Assembly (NCBI RefSeq): GCF_001718695.1
Contig: NZ_CP013421.1
Location: 744,001-808,000, forward strand
Length of the DNA: 64,000 nt
From: Burkholderia ubonensis
Lineage (GTDB): Bacteria > Pseudomonadota > Gammaproteobacteria > Burkholderiales > Burkholderiaceae
Reading direction: 5' to 3'
Below the pieces are notes generated by a model. That model was not told the DNA's origin, searched no databases, and saw only the letters and a program-made list of their open reading frames with translations. This document shows, in pieces, positions 18,997-26,632 of this stretch; the stretch's first letter is position 1; each line of letters begins with the position of its first letter. A program made the position numbers and the translations under genes.

Positions 18997-19614
18997 TCAG
19001 CGTGGCGGCAGCCCGGCCGCGATCTGGTCCGCGAGGCGCCCCAGAATCGCGCTCAGCGCGGCGGCCTGCGCGGCCGCGCCGTGCTGCGTCAACGATGCGG
19101 TCAAGGTCGTCTCGCGGCTCGCGCTCACGCGCTCGGGCCGGCCCGCCAACACCGTCCATGCGGCCTCCAACGTCAACGTGCCGCCGTCGTCCGCATGCAC
19201 GTCCAGCACCGTGACGACGAGCGTGCGCGTGTCGGGCGGCCGCGGCGCATCCGGCAGGACGACGGCTCCCGGCGGCAGGCGCGTCAGCAGGTCCTGCGCG
19301 AGCGTGCGCCGCATCATCCGGTCGAGCGGCCCGGCCCAGCGCGCGCCTTCGTCGATCCAGACACGGTTCGCCGAGCGCTGCACGACGACCTCGGGCCGGT
19401 CGAGCTCCGCCGGCACGTGCACGGCAGTCAGTTGTACCGGCTCGATGGGCTCGTCCGCGCGGATCGATGTAGCCGGCGTCGCACTCAACGCCACATAGCG
19501 CGTCGGCGGGCTGTGCCCGCATCCGGCGAGCACGGCGGCCAGCGCAACGACCGCCCATTTCATCGGGGCCGGCGCCGCTGCGTCGCCGGCCCGTCGCTTC
19601 GATCGACGGATCAT
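18997..19614 (-). CDS. pqiC: PqiC family outer-membrane lipoprotein
   Basis: Lipoprotein partner of the PqiAB lipid-transport system. It has 205 residues with a basic start, a hydrophobic stretch and the lipobox LAGC (AVVALAAVLAGC), so it should be acylated and released to the periplasm. The body matches the ABC-type auxiliary lipoprotein family (YVALSATPATS, then VVVQRSANRVWIDEGARWAGPLDRMM). Its ATG overlaps the pqiB stop by 4 bp (ATGA). It is the last gene of pqiABC. Confidence 0.88.
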   Translation of the reverse strand: MIRRSKRRAGDAAAPAPMKWAVVALAAVLAGCGHSPPTRYVALSATPATSIRADEPIEPVQLTAVHVPAELDRPEVVVQRSANRVWIDEGARWAGPLDRMMRRTLAQDLLTRLPPGAVVLPDAPRPPDTRTLVVTVLDVHADDGGTLTLEAAWTVLAGRPERVSASRETTLTASLTQHGAAAQAAALSAILGRLADQIAAGLPPR

Positions 19615-20906
19615 GGCTTCTCCTTCGCTCTGCCGCGCACGAGCGCTTCGGGATGTCGGTCGAGATAGTCGGCCAGCGCACGCACCGAACGGGCGGTATC
19701 GGCGAGTTCGCGCAACACTGCGGGCACGCCGGTCTGCGTGGTGGCGTCGTCGCCGAGCGTCCGGCTGGCTGCGGCTGCGGCCTGGTCGGCGCTGTTCGCG
19801 GCGTCGCGCAGCTGCGCGACGAGCGGACCGATCTGCGGCGACACCTGCTGCAGCGTGCGGTCGATCTGCGCGACCGATCGGTCGAGATGCGCGAGGCTGT
19901 CGCGGATCTGCGGCGATGCGGTCAGCGCATTGAGCCGCGCCGCGATCGCGCGCACGTCGTCGCCGGTCTCCTTGATCGGCAGCGCGTCGAGCTTGCCGGC
20001 GATCGCGTTGGCGCGCGCGGCGATCGCACCGAAGTCGGCCGACGCGACGCTCGGAATCTCCGCCGGGCCGGCGCCACCGGAAAACGCGGCCGCCGAAGCG
20101 CCGGCGACGAAATCGAGGCTGACCATGCGCGGGCCGACGAGCGGCGGATCCTGCACCAGCCGCGCGCGCAGCCCGCGGGCGACGAGCCGTTCGAGCATGC
20201 CGTCGACGATGGGCCGCCAGTTGCCGTCGGCCGGCGGATGCACGCCGGTGATGCCGAGCGCCGACGGTTCGAGCGCGATCTGCACCGGCGTGCCGAGCTG
20301 CCCGGTGGCGGCGTCGTAACTCAGCCGCACGCGCGTGACCGTGCCGACCTGGAAGCCGCGCAGTTTCACCGGCGCGCCGTCCTTCAGCTCGCCGGCCGCA
20401 CCGGCGAACCGAATCAAGTACGGCACCACCGGCCCATGCTCGGGCGCGAGCGCCGGGCGGCGCTCGGTGCCGTCGAAGTGCCGCGCCGGGGCGCCGGCGC
20501 CCGGCTCCATCACGATTTCCGGCCCGACGACGAGCGCGCGCAGCGAGGTCGGGTCGCTCATGTCCGGCTGCGCACCGCGCAGGAAAAAGCGCGTGCCGCT
20601 GAGCAGATACTTCTGCTGCGCGCGATCGATCTTCAACTCGACCTCCACATGCCGGCCGTCGGGCGACAACGCGATGCCCGCGACCTTGCCGACCTTCACG
20701 CCGCGCAGCGTCACGTCGGTATCGTCGACTTTCATTCCGTGCGCGTCGGAAAACATCACGGTGACGCTTTCCCCGCCCTGCGCGAGCGCCCGTATCCCGA
20801 GCCATCCGACCACGGCCAGCGTGGCGACGGGTACCGCCCAGATCAATCCCGGCCAACGACTGTGCCGCACCTCGGCGCGCGAGCGACGGATGCGCGGCGG
20901 GTTCAT
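19611..20906 (-). CDS. pqiB: PqiB: MCE-domain lipid-transport protein
   Basis: Inner-membrane-anchored MCE protein thought to form a periplasmic tunnel for lipids. An N-terminal TM (GLIWAVPVATLAVVGWLGI, about 23-41) is followed by a first MCE domain (TVMFSDAHGMKVDDTDVTLRGVKVGKVAG) and a second (PYLIRFAGAAGELKDGAPVKLRGFQVGTVTRV). The C-terminal third is helical and amphipathic. At 431 residues it is shorter than E. coli PqiB (546, three MCE domains), so one MCE repeat appears to be missing. It overlaps pqiA and pqiC by 4 bp each. Confidence 0.9.
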   Translation of the reverse strand: MNPPRIRRSRAEVRHSRWPGLIWAVPVATLAVVGWLGIRALAQGGESVTVMFSDAHGMKVDDTDVTLRGVKVGKVAGIALSPDGRHVEVELKIDRAQQKYLLSGTRFFLRGAQPDMSDPTSLRALVVGPEIVMEPGAGAPARHFDGTERRPALAPEHGPVVPYLIRFAGAAGELKDGAPVKLRGFQVGTVTRVRLSYDAATGQLGTPVQIALEPSALGITGVHPPADGNWRPIVDGMLERLVARGLRARLVQDPPLVGPRMVSLDFVAGASAAAFSGGAGPAEIPSVASADFGAIAARANAIAGKLDALPIKETGDDVRAIAARLNALTASPQIRDSLAHLDRSVAQIDRTLQQVSPQIGPLVAQLRDAANSADQAAAAASRTLGDDATTQTGVPAVLRELADTARSVRALADYLDRHPEALVRGRAKEKP

Positions 20907-22111
20907 CGAGTCCTCCGGTCGGGGCGGTCCCACATCAGGCGCGGATCGAAGGCGCGCGACGCGAGCATGGTCAGGAACACCACGAGCGCGAATGCGGTGG
21001 CGCCGGTAGCCGGCTGCGCGGACGCGACGCCGTCGAAGCGGATCAACGGAACGAACGCCGCGATCGTGAAGACGTCGACGTTCGACCACCGGCCGAGTTC
21101 ATCGATCCAGCGGTAGAGGCGCACCTTCAAGCGCAAATGCCGGCGCGATCGCCGCAGCACGGACGCGACGAACCAGCCCATGCCGACGATCTTCGCGACC
21201 GGGATCACGATGCTCGTGATGAACGTCAAGATGCCGAACGGCCATAGGCCGACGTGAAAGAGCTGCATGACGCCGTCGACGATGCGGTGCGTGTGCACGC
21301 GTCCGAGCTGGATCGACGTTGTCATCGGCAACAGGTTGGCCGGCACGGTCAGCACGAGCGCCGCCAGCGAGAGCGCGCTCGCGCGCGAAAGCGCCGCGAC
21401 CCGGCGCGCGCGCAGCGTCAGCCCGCAACGCGAACACGACCGCCCGGCGCACGCGTATGGCTGCACCATGTCGCAACCGGCACACGACAGCACGGCCTCG
21501 CCGCGCGACGGACGCCGATCGGCTTCGATGGCCCGCCACACGGTGCGCCGGTCGAGCGACGCGCGCGTGAGCATCGACATCAGGCCGACCGCGATCAGGC
21601 AATAGCCGCCTGCGCCGATCGAGCCGGTGACACTGTGCGTGACGCGCACGTAGCCGATGATGCAGCCGACGAGGTACACGTCCGGCATTGCCCAAGCGTC
21701 GAGTGCGAGCGACCAACGGAACACCGCGCCGATACCGGAGAACCGCCAGCCGAAGCCAATCGCGGCCAGCACCAGCATCAGGCCGCCGAAGCGCGCGAAC
21801 GGCAGCACGATGCCGAACATCCCGAGCAACACGGCCAGGATCACCCAGCCGTCGTTCCACATCGACACGATGCCCGACGCGAGCACCGAGGAATGCGACG
21901 CGCCCAGCATCGTGACCGTCATCAGCGGTGCGAGGTTGGCGGGAAACAACAGCACGAAGGTCGCCGTCGTACAGGCGAGCGCGGCCTCCACGCTGCGGCC
22001 GCGGCGGCGTTCGAGCGTCGCGTGGCAACGTCTGCAGCGCGCCAGCGCGTGTGCGTCGATCGGCGGGATATGGTCGAGCGTCCCGCACGTAGGGCAACCG
22101 ATCGTGGTCAT
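20903..22111 (-). CDS. pqiA: PqiA: inner-membrane protein with two zinc-ribbon/TM modules
   Basis: Integral membrane partner of PqiB. It has 402 residues in two PqiA repeats, each with paired cysteines before about four TM helices: CPTCGTLDHIPP and CRRCHATL in the first, CAGCDMVQPY and CSRCGLTL in the second. The MTTIGCPTC start has no ribosome-binding site of its own, and its ATG overlaps the stop of a 34-codon ORF by 4 bp, so translation is probably coupled. First large gene of the pqiABC operon. Confidence 0.92.
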   Translation of the reverse strand: MTTIGCPTCGTLDHIPPIDAHALARCRRCHATLERRRGRSVEAALACTTATFVLLFPANLAPLMTVTMLGASHSSVLASGIVSMWNDGWVILAVLLGMFGIVLPFARFGGLMLVLAAIGFGWRFSGIGAVFRWSLALDAWAMPDVYLVGCIIGYVRVTHSVTGSIGAGGYCLIAVGLMSMLTRASLDRRTVWRAIEADRRPSRGEAVLSCAGCDMVQPYACAGRSCSRCGLTLRARRVAALSRASALSLAALVLTVPANLLPMTTSIQLGRVHTHRIVDGVMQLFHVGLWPFGILTFITSIVIPVAKIVGMGWFVASVLRRSRRHLRLKVRLYRWIDELGRWSNVDVFTIAAFVPLIRFDGVASAQPATGATAFALVVFLTMLASRAFDPRLMWDRPDRRTR

Positions 22112-22212
22112 GCGACGGCAGCGCCGGTGGGCGCGCGATGCGCGCAATGACACGCCCGGTGGCAAAACCTGCACGACGCGGGCAGGCGGTCGCGCGTGAT
22201 GATCGTCGTCAT
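22108..22212 (-). CDS. 34-residue cysteine-rich leader ORF upstream of pqiA
   Basis: ATG at 22212 preceded by GGGAGAACGC, the only good ribosome-binding site near the start of the operon. The product begins MTTIITRDRLPASCRFCHRACHC; CxxC plus CHC echo the zinc-ribbon cysteines of PqiA, and the first four residues MTTI are the same as PqiA's. It ends in an ATGA overlap with pqiA. It may be a real metal-binding microprotein, a degenerate duplicate of the PqiA N-terminus, or only a device to drive pqiA translation. Confidence 0.5.
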   Translation of the reverse strand: MTTIITRDRLPASCRFCHRACHCAHRAPTGAAVA

Positions 22213-22661
22213 GCGTTCTCCCGTTCGATTAGGTTGCAACAGCGCCGCGGAACCGCGGCGGGTGCGCGTGCCGAGCTCTACCCGTGCGGCGCGAAAATAC
22301 ACGGCGGGCAACGCTGCATGCGCGCCTGCCGTCATTGGGGTGTAGGGCAGCAAGGTATGTACCTGGGGCGTGGCGGTAACCGGTAACCGCTTGCTGGTTG
22401 GCGGTGGCGGTGGCGGTGGCTATTACAATCGAACAAGCACGGAGATTTGAACCGAATATGCGTCGTTATGTGGACATGAACCGACTTCAGCACCAACCCG
22501 TCGATTGACGTGGACCCGTCGTTGATGAACTCGCTGGCCGCGCCCGCGACGCCGGGCATCGCCCACGACCCTGTCGTCATTTCTAGGCGCAACGATTCAT
22601 GCGCACGGTCACGCGCCGCTCAATCGATCCAGCCGCGGTCGACCAATCAAGTATTCCGCTA
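22213..22661. other. intergenic region upstream of pqiA, left flank of the IS
   Basis: About 450 bp with no supported gene. It holds a tandem GGTAACC GGTAACC (about 22376-22390) and a short GGCGGT repeat (about 22399-22421). The pqi promoter should lie near 22240-22330 on the minus strand but no clear hexamers are visible. Confidence 0.5.
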
Positions 22662-23578
22662 AGAGGCCAGTTCAAAAAGACTCTCGAGGCGCTGTTAACT
22701 TCACCGGCGACCTGTTAACCTCAAGCATCTGAGCAACAGGATCATGAGGGATGCAAGCGCCGATCGTTGATGACGAATTGTGGATACTCATCGAGCCATT
22801 ACTCCCGCCGCCGAAACCGCGGCGAACGAAGAATCCAGGACAGTTTCCGGTTCCGAATCGGGCGACATTGAACGGCATCCTGTTCGTGCTCAAGACCGGC
22901 ATTCGATGGAACCATCTGCCAACCCAGCTCGGCTTCGGTTCGGGGGCAACCTGTTGGCGCCGACTTCGCGACTGGCACGAAGCCGGTGTGTGGAATCGCC
23001 TCCACGAACTATTGCTCGCCAAACTGCAGGCGGCCGGCCAGATCGATTTTTCACGTGCCGCCGTCGATTCATCATCGGTACGGGCTGTTGGGGCGGGCCA
23101 AAAACTGGCCCGAACCCCACTGATCGTGCGCGACCCGGCTCCAAGCACCACATCGTCACCGACGCCAACCGCACACCTCTCGCCGCGATCCTGACTGGCG
23201 CCAACGTCAACGATGTTACGCAGTTGCTGCCGCTGATCGACGCGATTCCATCGATTCGCGGCCTGCGCGGCCACCCGATTCAACGGCCTCGCGTGGTCTA
23301 CGCCAATCGCAGATACGACTCCGAGCGGCATCGGCGAGCCCTGCGCAATCGCGGTATCCAGCCAGTGATCGCGAAGCGCCGGACCCGACACGGCAGCGGA
23401 CTCGGCAAGTATCGTTGGGTGGTCGAACGCACTCACTCCTGGCTCCACAGTTTTCGTCGCCTACGCACTCGCTTCGAGCGGCGGCCTGACATTCACGAAG
23501 CATTCCTGAAACTCGGTTGCTCGCTTGTCTGTTGGAACATCTTCAGGCGCATCGAGCAGTCTTTTTGAACTGGCCTCT
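22662..23578 (+). mobile_element. IS5-family (IS427-like) insertion sequence, 917 bp, complete
   Basis: Perfect 21-bp terminal inverted repeats, beginning AGAGGCCAGTTC and ending AAAAAGACT, at 22662-22682 and 23558-23578. The element is flanked by TA on both sides (22660-22661 and 23579-23580), and joining the flanks restores CTAG, a target typical of this group. Inside are two overlapping transposase frames. Identical ends and an intact frameshift window suggest a recent, potentially active copy. Confidence 0.92.
22751..23568 (+). CDS. IS5-family DDE transposase, made by -1 frameshift
   Basis: OrfA (22751-23194, MQAPIVDDELWILIEPLLPPPKP) carries the N-terminal domain and the first catalytic Asp (AAVDSSSV). 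OrfB, in the -1 frame and ending at 23568, carries GPNPTDRARPGSKHHIVTD, NVNDVTQLLPLID and the catalytic Glu in YRWVVERTHSWL. The protein switches frame at CCAAAAA (23098-23104): GAGQK in frame A versus GGPKTGPNPTDRARPG in frame B. A -1 slip there gives a 272-residue protein, the normal length for IS427-group transposases, which use this mechanism. Confidence 0.88.
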
Positions 23579-23892
23579 TAGAAAAGACTCATCTGCCGCG
23601 GATCCCGCTCCGGCACCTTGATCGGCATCACATCTCTCGCAGCTATGCGCATGCGTGCAATGAGCGGTACGCCTACCCCGTCAATCGTGAGCCCGAAGCC
23701 GTACGCCTCGATGTCGTCTCGCTTCAGCTTCGGGATCGGCTCCCAACTCGGCTTCCAACCGAGCCGTGCGGTGCGAGCCAGCAACTGCCGCTTCGTTAAT
23801 CCCGGCACGCAATTCGCCACGAATTGCGCGAGCGGCTTAGGAACCCACTCGGGCGGCAAACTGGGTTGGAGTGCGAATGAAACCAGCGGCAA
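23578..23892 (-). CDS. hypothetical protein ending in a clamp-binding-like QMSLF
   Basis: A 104-codon frame (TTG start; no ATG; a stop lies about 15 codons upstream) starting LPLVSFALQPSLPPEW and ending VPERDPRQMSLF. I do not recognise the family. The C-terminal QMSLF fits the beta-sliding-clamp binding pentapeptide (QLxLF type), suggestive but short. The stop codon sits exactly at the IS right end: TAA is built from the target TA plus the first IS base, and the pre-insertion sequence would have read TAG at the same place, so the protein is unchanged. It follows the RES toxin gene by 67 bp on the same strand. Confidence 0.5.
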   Translation of the reverse strand: MPLVSFALQPSLPPEWVPKPLAQFVANCVPGLTKRQLLARTARLGWKPSWEPIPKLKRDDIEAYGFGLTIDGVGVPLIARMRIAARDVMPIKVPERDPRQMSLF

Positions 23893-23959
23893 CGTCGTAG
23901 TCGTTCCTGTCTCCAGGAGAAAGGCGTCGAGGTAAGGTTAGCAGACTGCCATCGTGAAT

Positions 23960-24433
23960 CTAAGACTGCCCGGCCGGTGGCATCACAAAGAGGCGTTCGT
24001 CCCACACCACGGGCTGCGGATCAGTCACAACGATTCGCGTTGCATCCGGGTGCGCGGGATTCACCAGCGCGTTGAACTCTGCACGGACCACGACCGACGG
24101 GACAATCAGGAGCGCGGTACGCATCTCGGTCATCCATGCGTCGCCAAACTGACGTGCTGCCTGAAGTGCCGCCGCGTCCCATCCGTCCGGCAACGTTTCG
24201 GCCGTATGGCGTTCGATGCTGACGTCGTCGGGAACACTTGCTTCGACCCATCCGTGTGTTTTCGGCACCCTGCCGATACGCGCGTGGACGAGCACCTCGA
24301 GCATGGCGCCCGCGAACGTCAGCGCCGCGTAAATGACCGGACGGCCCGGGCTGTTGAAGCGTCCGCCGATCAGCATCGCGCCGTTGCCGCTCCAGATCGT
24401 GTGCCGCGTGTCGGCGATGCGGTACAACTTCAT
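23960..24433 (-). CDS. RES-domain toxin
   Basis: Toxin of a type II RES/Xre toxin-antitoxin system; RES toxins deplete NAD+. It has 157 residues. Visible features are the N-terminal YRIADTRHT, GGRFNSPGRPVIYAALTFAGAMLEVLVH (core Arg, Tyr and Glu), and the later Ser in LLIVPSVVVRAEFNALVNP, i.e. the Arg-Glu-Ser trio the family is named for. MKLYRI at 24433 was chosen over 24460 because it gives a 4-bp ATGA overlap with the antitoxin stop. Antitoxin first and toxin second is the standard order. Confidence 0.9.
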   Translation of the reverse strand: MKLYRIADTRHTIWSGNGAMLIGGRFNSPGRPVIYAALTFAGAMLEVLVHARIGRVPKTHGWVEASVPDDVSIERHTAETLPDGWDAAALQAARQFGDAWMTEMRTALLIVPSVVVRAEFNALVNPAHPDATRIVVTDPQPVVWDERLFVMPPAGQS

Positions 24434-24858
24434 GCCGGAAGCCCGTAGAAGAGCTTCCACAGCACTTCCTCGACGCGACGCGCGCCGAGCTCGGTGAGCG
24501 CGACGTCCAGCGGCGCACGCCCTTCAAGTTCAGGGTGCGGCGTCGACAGGAATTCCCGCGCGTCCTCTTCGTCGTTCCAGACGTAGGTGGTCGTCGCGAC
24601 GATCCGGGCCAGACGCTCCGTCTTCTCGGATTCGTCCTGCGTGAGCCGGTCGCGCCGACGCTTGTAGGTTGCCTCGGGGATGATGCGTGCCAGCAGCGCG
24701 CGGCGCGCATCGGCGCCGTCGGTCGCGTGCTCAACGCCGGCCTTCAGCGCGGCCTTCGGCAGGCCGTCGCGCACACGGGCCTCGAGCTCCGCCAGCGTAT
24801 GCGGGAGCGGCCGCAGTTCCATGACCGCAGCCACGGCTTCAGGGGTAACAAGTGACAT
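24430..24858 (-). CDS. Xre/MbcA/ParS-type antitoxin (DUF2384 toxin-binding domain)
   Basis: Antitoxin and probable autorepressor, 142 residues. The N-terminal part is helical and resembles a degenerate Xre helix-turn-helix (ATYKRRRDRLTQDESEKTERLARI). The C-terminal HPELEGRAPLDVALTELGARRVEEVLWKLFYGLPA is the toxin-binding domain common to RES, MbcT and ParT antitoxins. MSLVTPEAV is preceded by GGGGAGTCGCC. Promoter and palindromic operator are readable immediately upstream. Confidence 0.9.
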   Translation of the reverse strand: MSLVTPEAVAAVMELRPLPHTLAELEARVRDGLPKAALKAGVEHATDGADARRALLARIIPEATYKRRRDRLTQDESEKTERLARIVATTTYVWNDEEDAREFLSTPHPELEGRAPLDVALTELGARRVEEVLWKLFYGLPA

Positions 24859-24873
24859 GGCGACTCCCCAACA

Positions 24874-24919
24874 GGTATCAGTTGATACCCGATTGTAGCG
24901 CAAATGATACCTTTCGCAA
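24874..24919 (-). promoter_or_regulatory. promoter and autoregulatory operator of the RES/Xre module
   Basis: On the minus strand TTGCGA (24919-24914), a 16-bp spacer and TACAAT (24897-24892) form a good sigma-70 promoter. The palindrome GGTATCA-GT-TGATACC at 24874-24889 covers the start region, and a second copy of the half-site lies in the spacer (24905-24911). Binding of the antitoxin there would block RNA polymerase. Confidence 0.7.
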
Positions 24920-25362
24920 GATGTTCTTGATCGTCGGGAGGCGCCGCCCCCTCGCCGGTCGCCACGTTGATACGGATCAGTGCTGCTCATTTACCAAAAA
25001 ATTGGCCGAAAAAATCGTATAAACCCTTGATATATATTCATTTCATCATTCATATCGTCAAATACTGATTCCTAGAATACCGGACGGGAGATGTGCGAGA
25101 CTTCAGCCATCGACGTATCGGGAGCATTCGATGAACAGCTTGGTCCTCTATGCGAAACGTCAATCTCCGCATCGCCCGATTTCTGTCGAACCAATGAAGC
25201 ACCACACCCGCATGCTATCGACGGCGAACGCGTGTAGATATCGTAGAACTCTGATTTATGCGGGCCGTCGTGGCGAGCGGCCGCTTGCCGACGATCGTGT
25301 CGCCCACGACGGGAAGCCGGCGATCGCGCGCGACCGCCGGCGCACTGCATGTCACGCCGGCA
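24920..25362. other. AT-rich intergenic region between the TA module and the IclR gene
   Basis: About 440 bp containing the most AT-rich patch of the window (about 24990-25080, with runs of A and TATATATTCATTTCATCATTC). No supported gene; short frames lack domains. It may belong to the acquired TA segment. Confidence 0.5.
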
Positions 25363-26229
25363 TCATGCGCACGTCGCGCGCCGCGCGGGCGTCTCGACCG
25401 CCGATTGCATGAACCGCTGGTCGACCGTCGCGGCAATCCGCCGCGCCGTCTCGTACAGTGCGACGCCCACCTGCTCGACCGGCATGGCGCCGGCATCGTC
25501 AGGATGCGTCAAGTACGGACATGCGAGGATCGCGATGGCCGCACCGGTCTTGTCGACGATCGGCGTCGCGATATCCGTGACGCCCGCAATGCGCGCGTTC
25601 GGGCGGCGGATGCATCCGTCCGCCCAACGCGATGCCGCCGCCTCATCGTGGCCCGACGCGCCCGGCAAGCCGACTGCTCGCGCGCCCGCCCGCAGCAAGC
25701 GGGACCGCGCATCATCACCCTGCAGCGCCCCGTACATCTCGCCGGCCGCGCTGCCCTGCAACGGCACGCGCGTGCCGACGCGAACCGCGATGTTCCACTC
25801 CGTCTCGGCGTCGGCGGCGGCAATGACGATCATAGTGTCGCCGTCGAACACCGTCAGGTAGCACGACTGCACGGTCTGCAGCGTGAACTCCTGCATTGCC
25901 GGCGTGACGAGGGCGCCGAGCGAGCGCGTCGGCGCGTGATGCTGGCCGAGAAAATACAGCTTCATCGTCAGCGCATAGCGGTCGTGGCGATCGATCCGGT
26001 AGATGTAGCCGCGCTCCTCGAGCACCTGCATCATCCGGTACAGCTCGCTGCGGCTGCGCTTGAGCGCGCGGCAGATGTCCGCCTGCGCCATGCCGTACTG
26101 CCGATCGATCAGCAATTCGAGGATATCGAGCCCCTTCTCGAGCGCCGGCGCGCGATAGTTCACCTTCTTCCGGCGCACCGGATTGCCCGAATCGCTCGGG
26201 TCCGTCTCTGGATTGCGCATGTCAGCCAT
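25363..26229 (-). CDS. IclR-family transcriptional regulator
   Basis: Regulator of 288 residues. The N-terminal winged helix is RAPALEKGLDILELLIDRQYGMAQADICRALKRSRSELYRMMQVLEERGYI, and the C-terminal effector domain runs from LGALVTPAMQEFTLQTVQSCYLTVF to PIVDKTGAAIAILACPYL. AAAGGG just upstream supports the start at 26229. It follows the H-NS-like gene by 75 bp on the same strand, so it may be the tail of the exopolysaccharide transcript or have its own promoter. Effector unknown. Confidence 0.9.
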   Translation of the reverse strand: MADMRNPETDPSDSGNPVRRKKVNYRAPALEKGLDILELLIDRQYGMAQADICRALKRSRSELYRMMQVLEERGYIYRIDRHDRYALTMKLYFLGQHHAPTRSLGALVTPAMQEFTLQTVQSCYLTVFDGDTMIVIAAADAETEWNIAVRVGTRVPLQGSAAGEMYGALQGDDARSRLLRAGARAVGLPGASGHDEAAASRWADGCIRRPNARIAGVTDIATPIVDKTGAAIAILACPYLTHPDDAGAMPVEQVGVALYETARRIAATVDQRFMQSAVETPARRATCA

Positions 26230-26304
26230 TACCCTTTAAGGTGGTCGTTCGATTCGCACGGCGCGCGGCCGCGCGATACCCGGACATCGGCAGCGGGAGC
26301 GCGC

Positions 26305-26631
26305 TCAAGGCGTTTCCGGCCACCACGGCTGTGGGGTCGTCCTGATCAGGTAGTCGTCGAGATTCTTGCCGGCCAGCCAGCCGGGGCGCGCGCCCTTGCC
26401 CGACCACGCGCGGCCGGTGTCGGGATCGTAGTATTTCGCCGGCGCCTTCTGCTTCCCCGCCTTGACGAAACCGGCCGCACGCAGTAGTTCGATTTCGGTG
26501 ATGCCGAACTCACGCACGTGCGCCGCAATTTCGTTCAGCCGCGCCTGCTTCTCCTTTTGCCGCGCTTCTTCGACGATCAGGTTCAATTGACCGAGCTGCC
26601 GCTGCAGCTCGCGTATGGTCGGATGCGTCAT
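26305..26631 (-). CDS. H-NS-family nucleoid-associated protein
   Basis: Xenogeneic-silencer type DNA-binding protein of 108 residues. The N-terminal coiled coil (IRELQRQLGQLNLIVEEARQKEKQARLNEIAAHV) allows oligomerisation, and the C-terminal domain YYDPDTGRAWSGKGARPGWLAGKNLDDYLI is the AT-hook-like H-NS motif of Burkholderia/Ralstonia type. The ATG starts one base after the stop of the upstream pyruvyltransferase frame (TGACATG), so it is translationally coupled to the exopolysaccharide operon. The longer upstream frame is a shadow of that gene. Confidence 0.9.
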   Translation of the reverse strand: MTHPTIRELQRQLGQLNLIVEEARQKEKQARLNEIAAHVREFGITEIELLRAAGFVKAGKQKAPAKYYDPDTGRAWSGKGARPGWLAGKNLDDYLIRTTPQPWWPETP

Positions 26632-26632
26632 G

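Noticed and set aside
22376..22421. GGTAACC tandem and GGCGGT repeats upstream of pqiA
   Set aside because: The GGTAACC pair resembles the GntR-type core but lacks the flanking ATG/CAT arms. The GGCGGT run is a short simple repeat with no sign of function.
22332..22592. 86-codon minus-strand frame left of the IS
   Set aside because: Histidine/arginine-rich C-terminal half with no domain and no ribosome-binding site; treated as intergenic.
25131..25412. Plus-strand 93-codon frame between the TA module and the IclR gene
   Set aside because: It runs into the antisense of the IclR gene and has no domain or ribosome-binding site.
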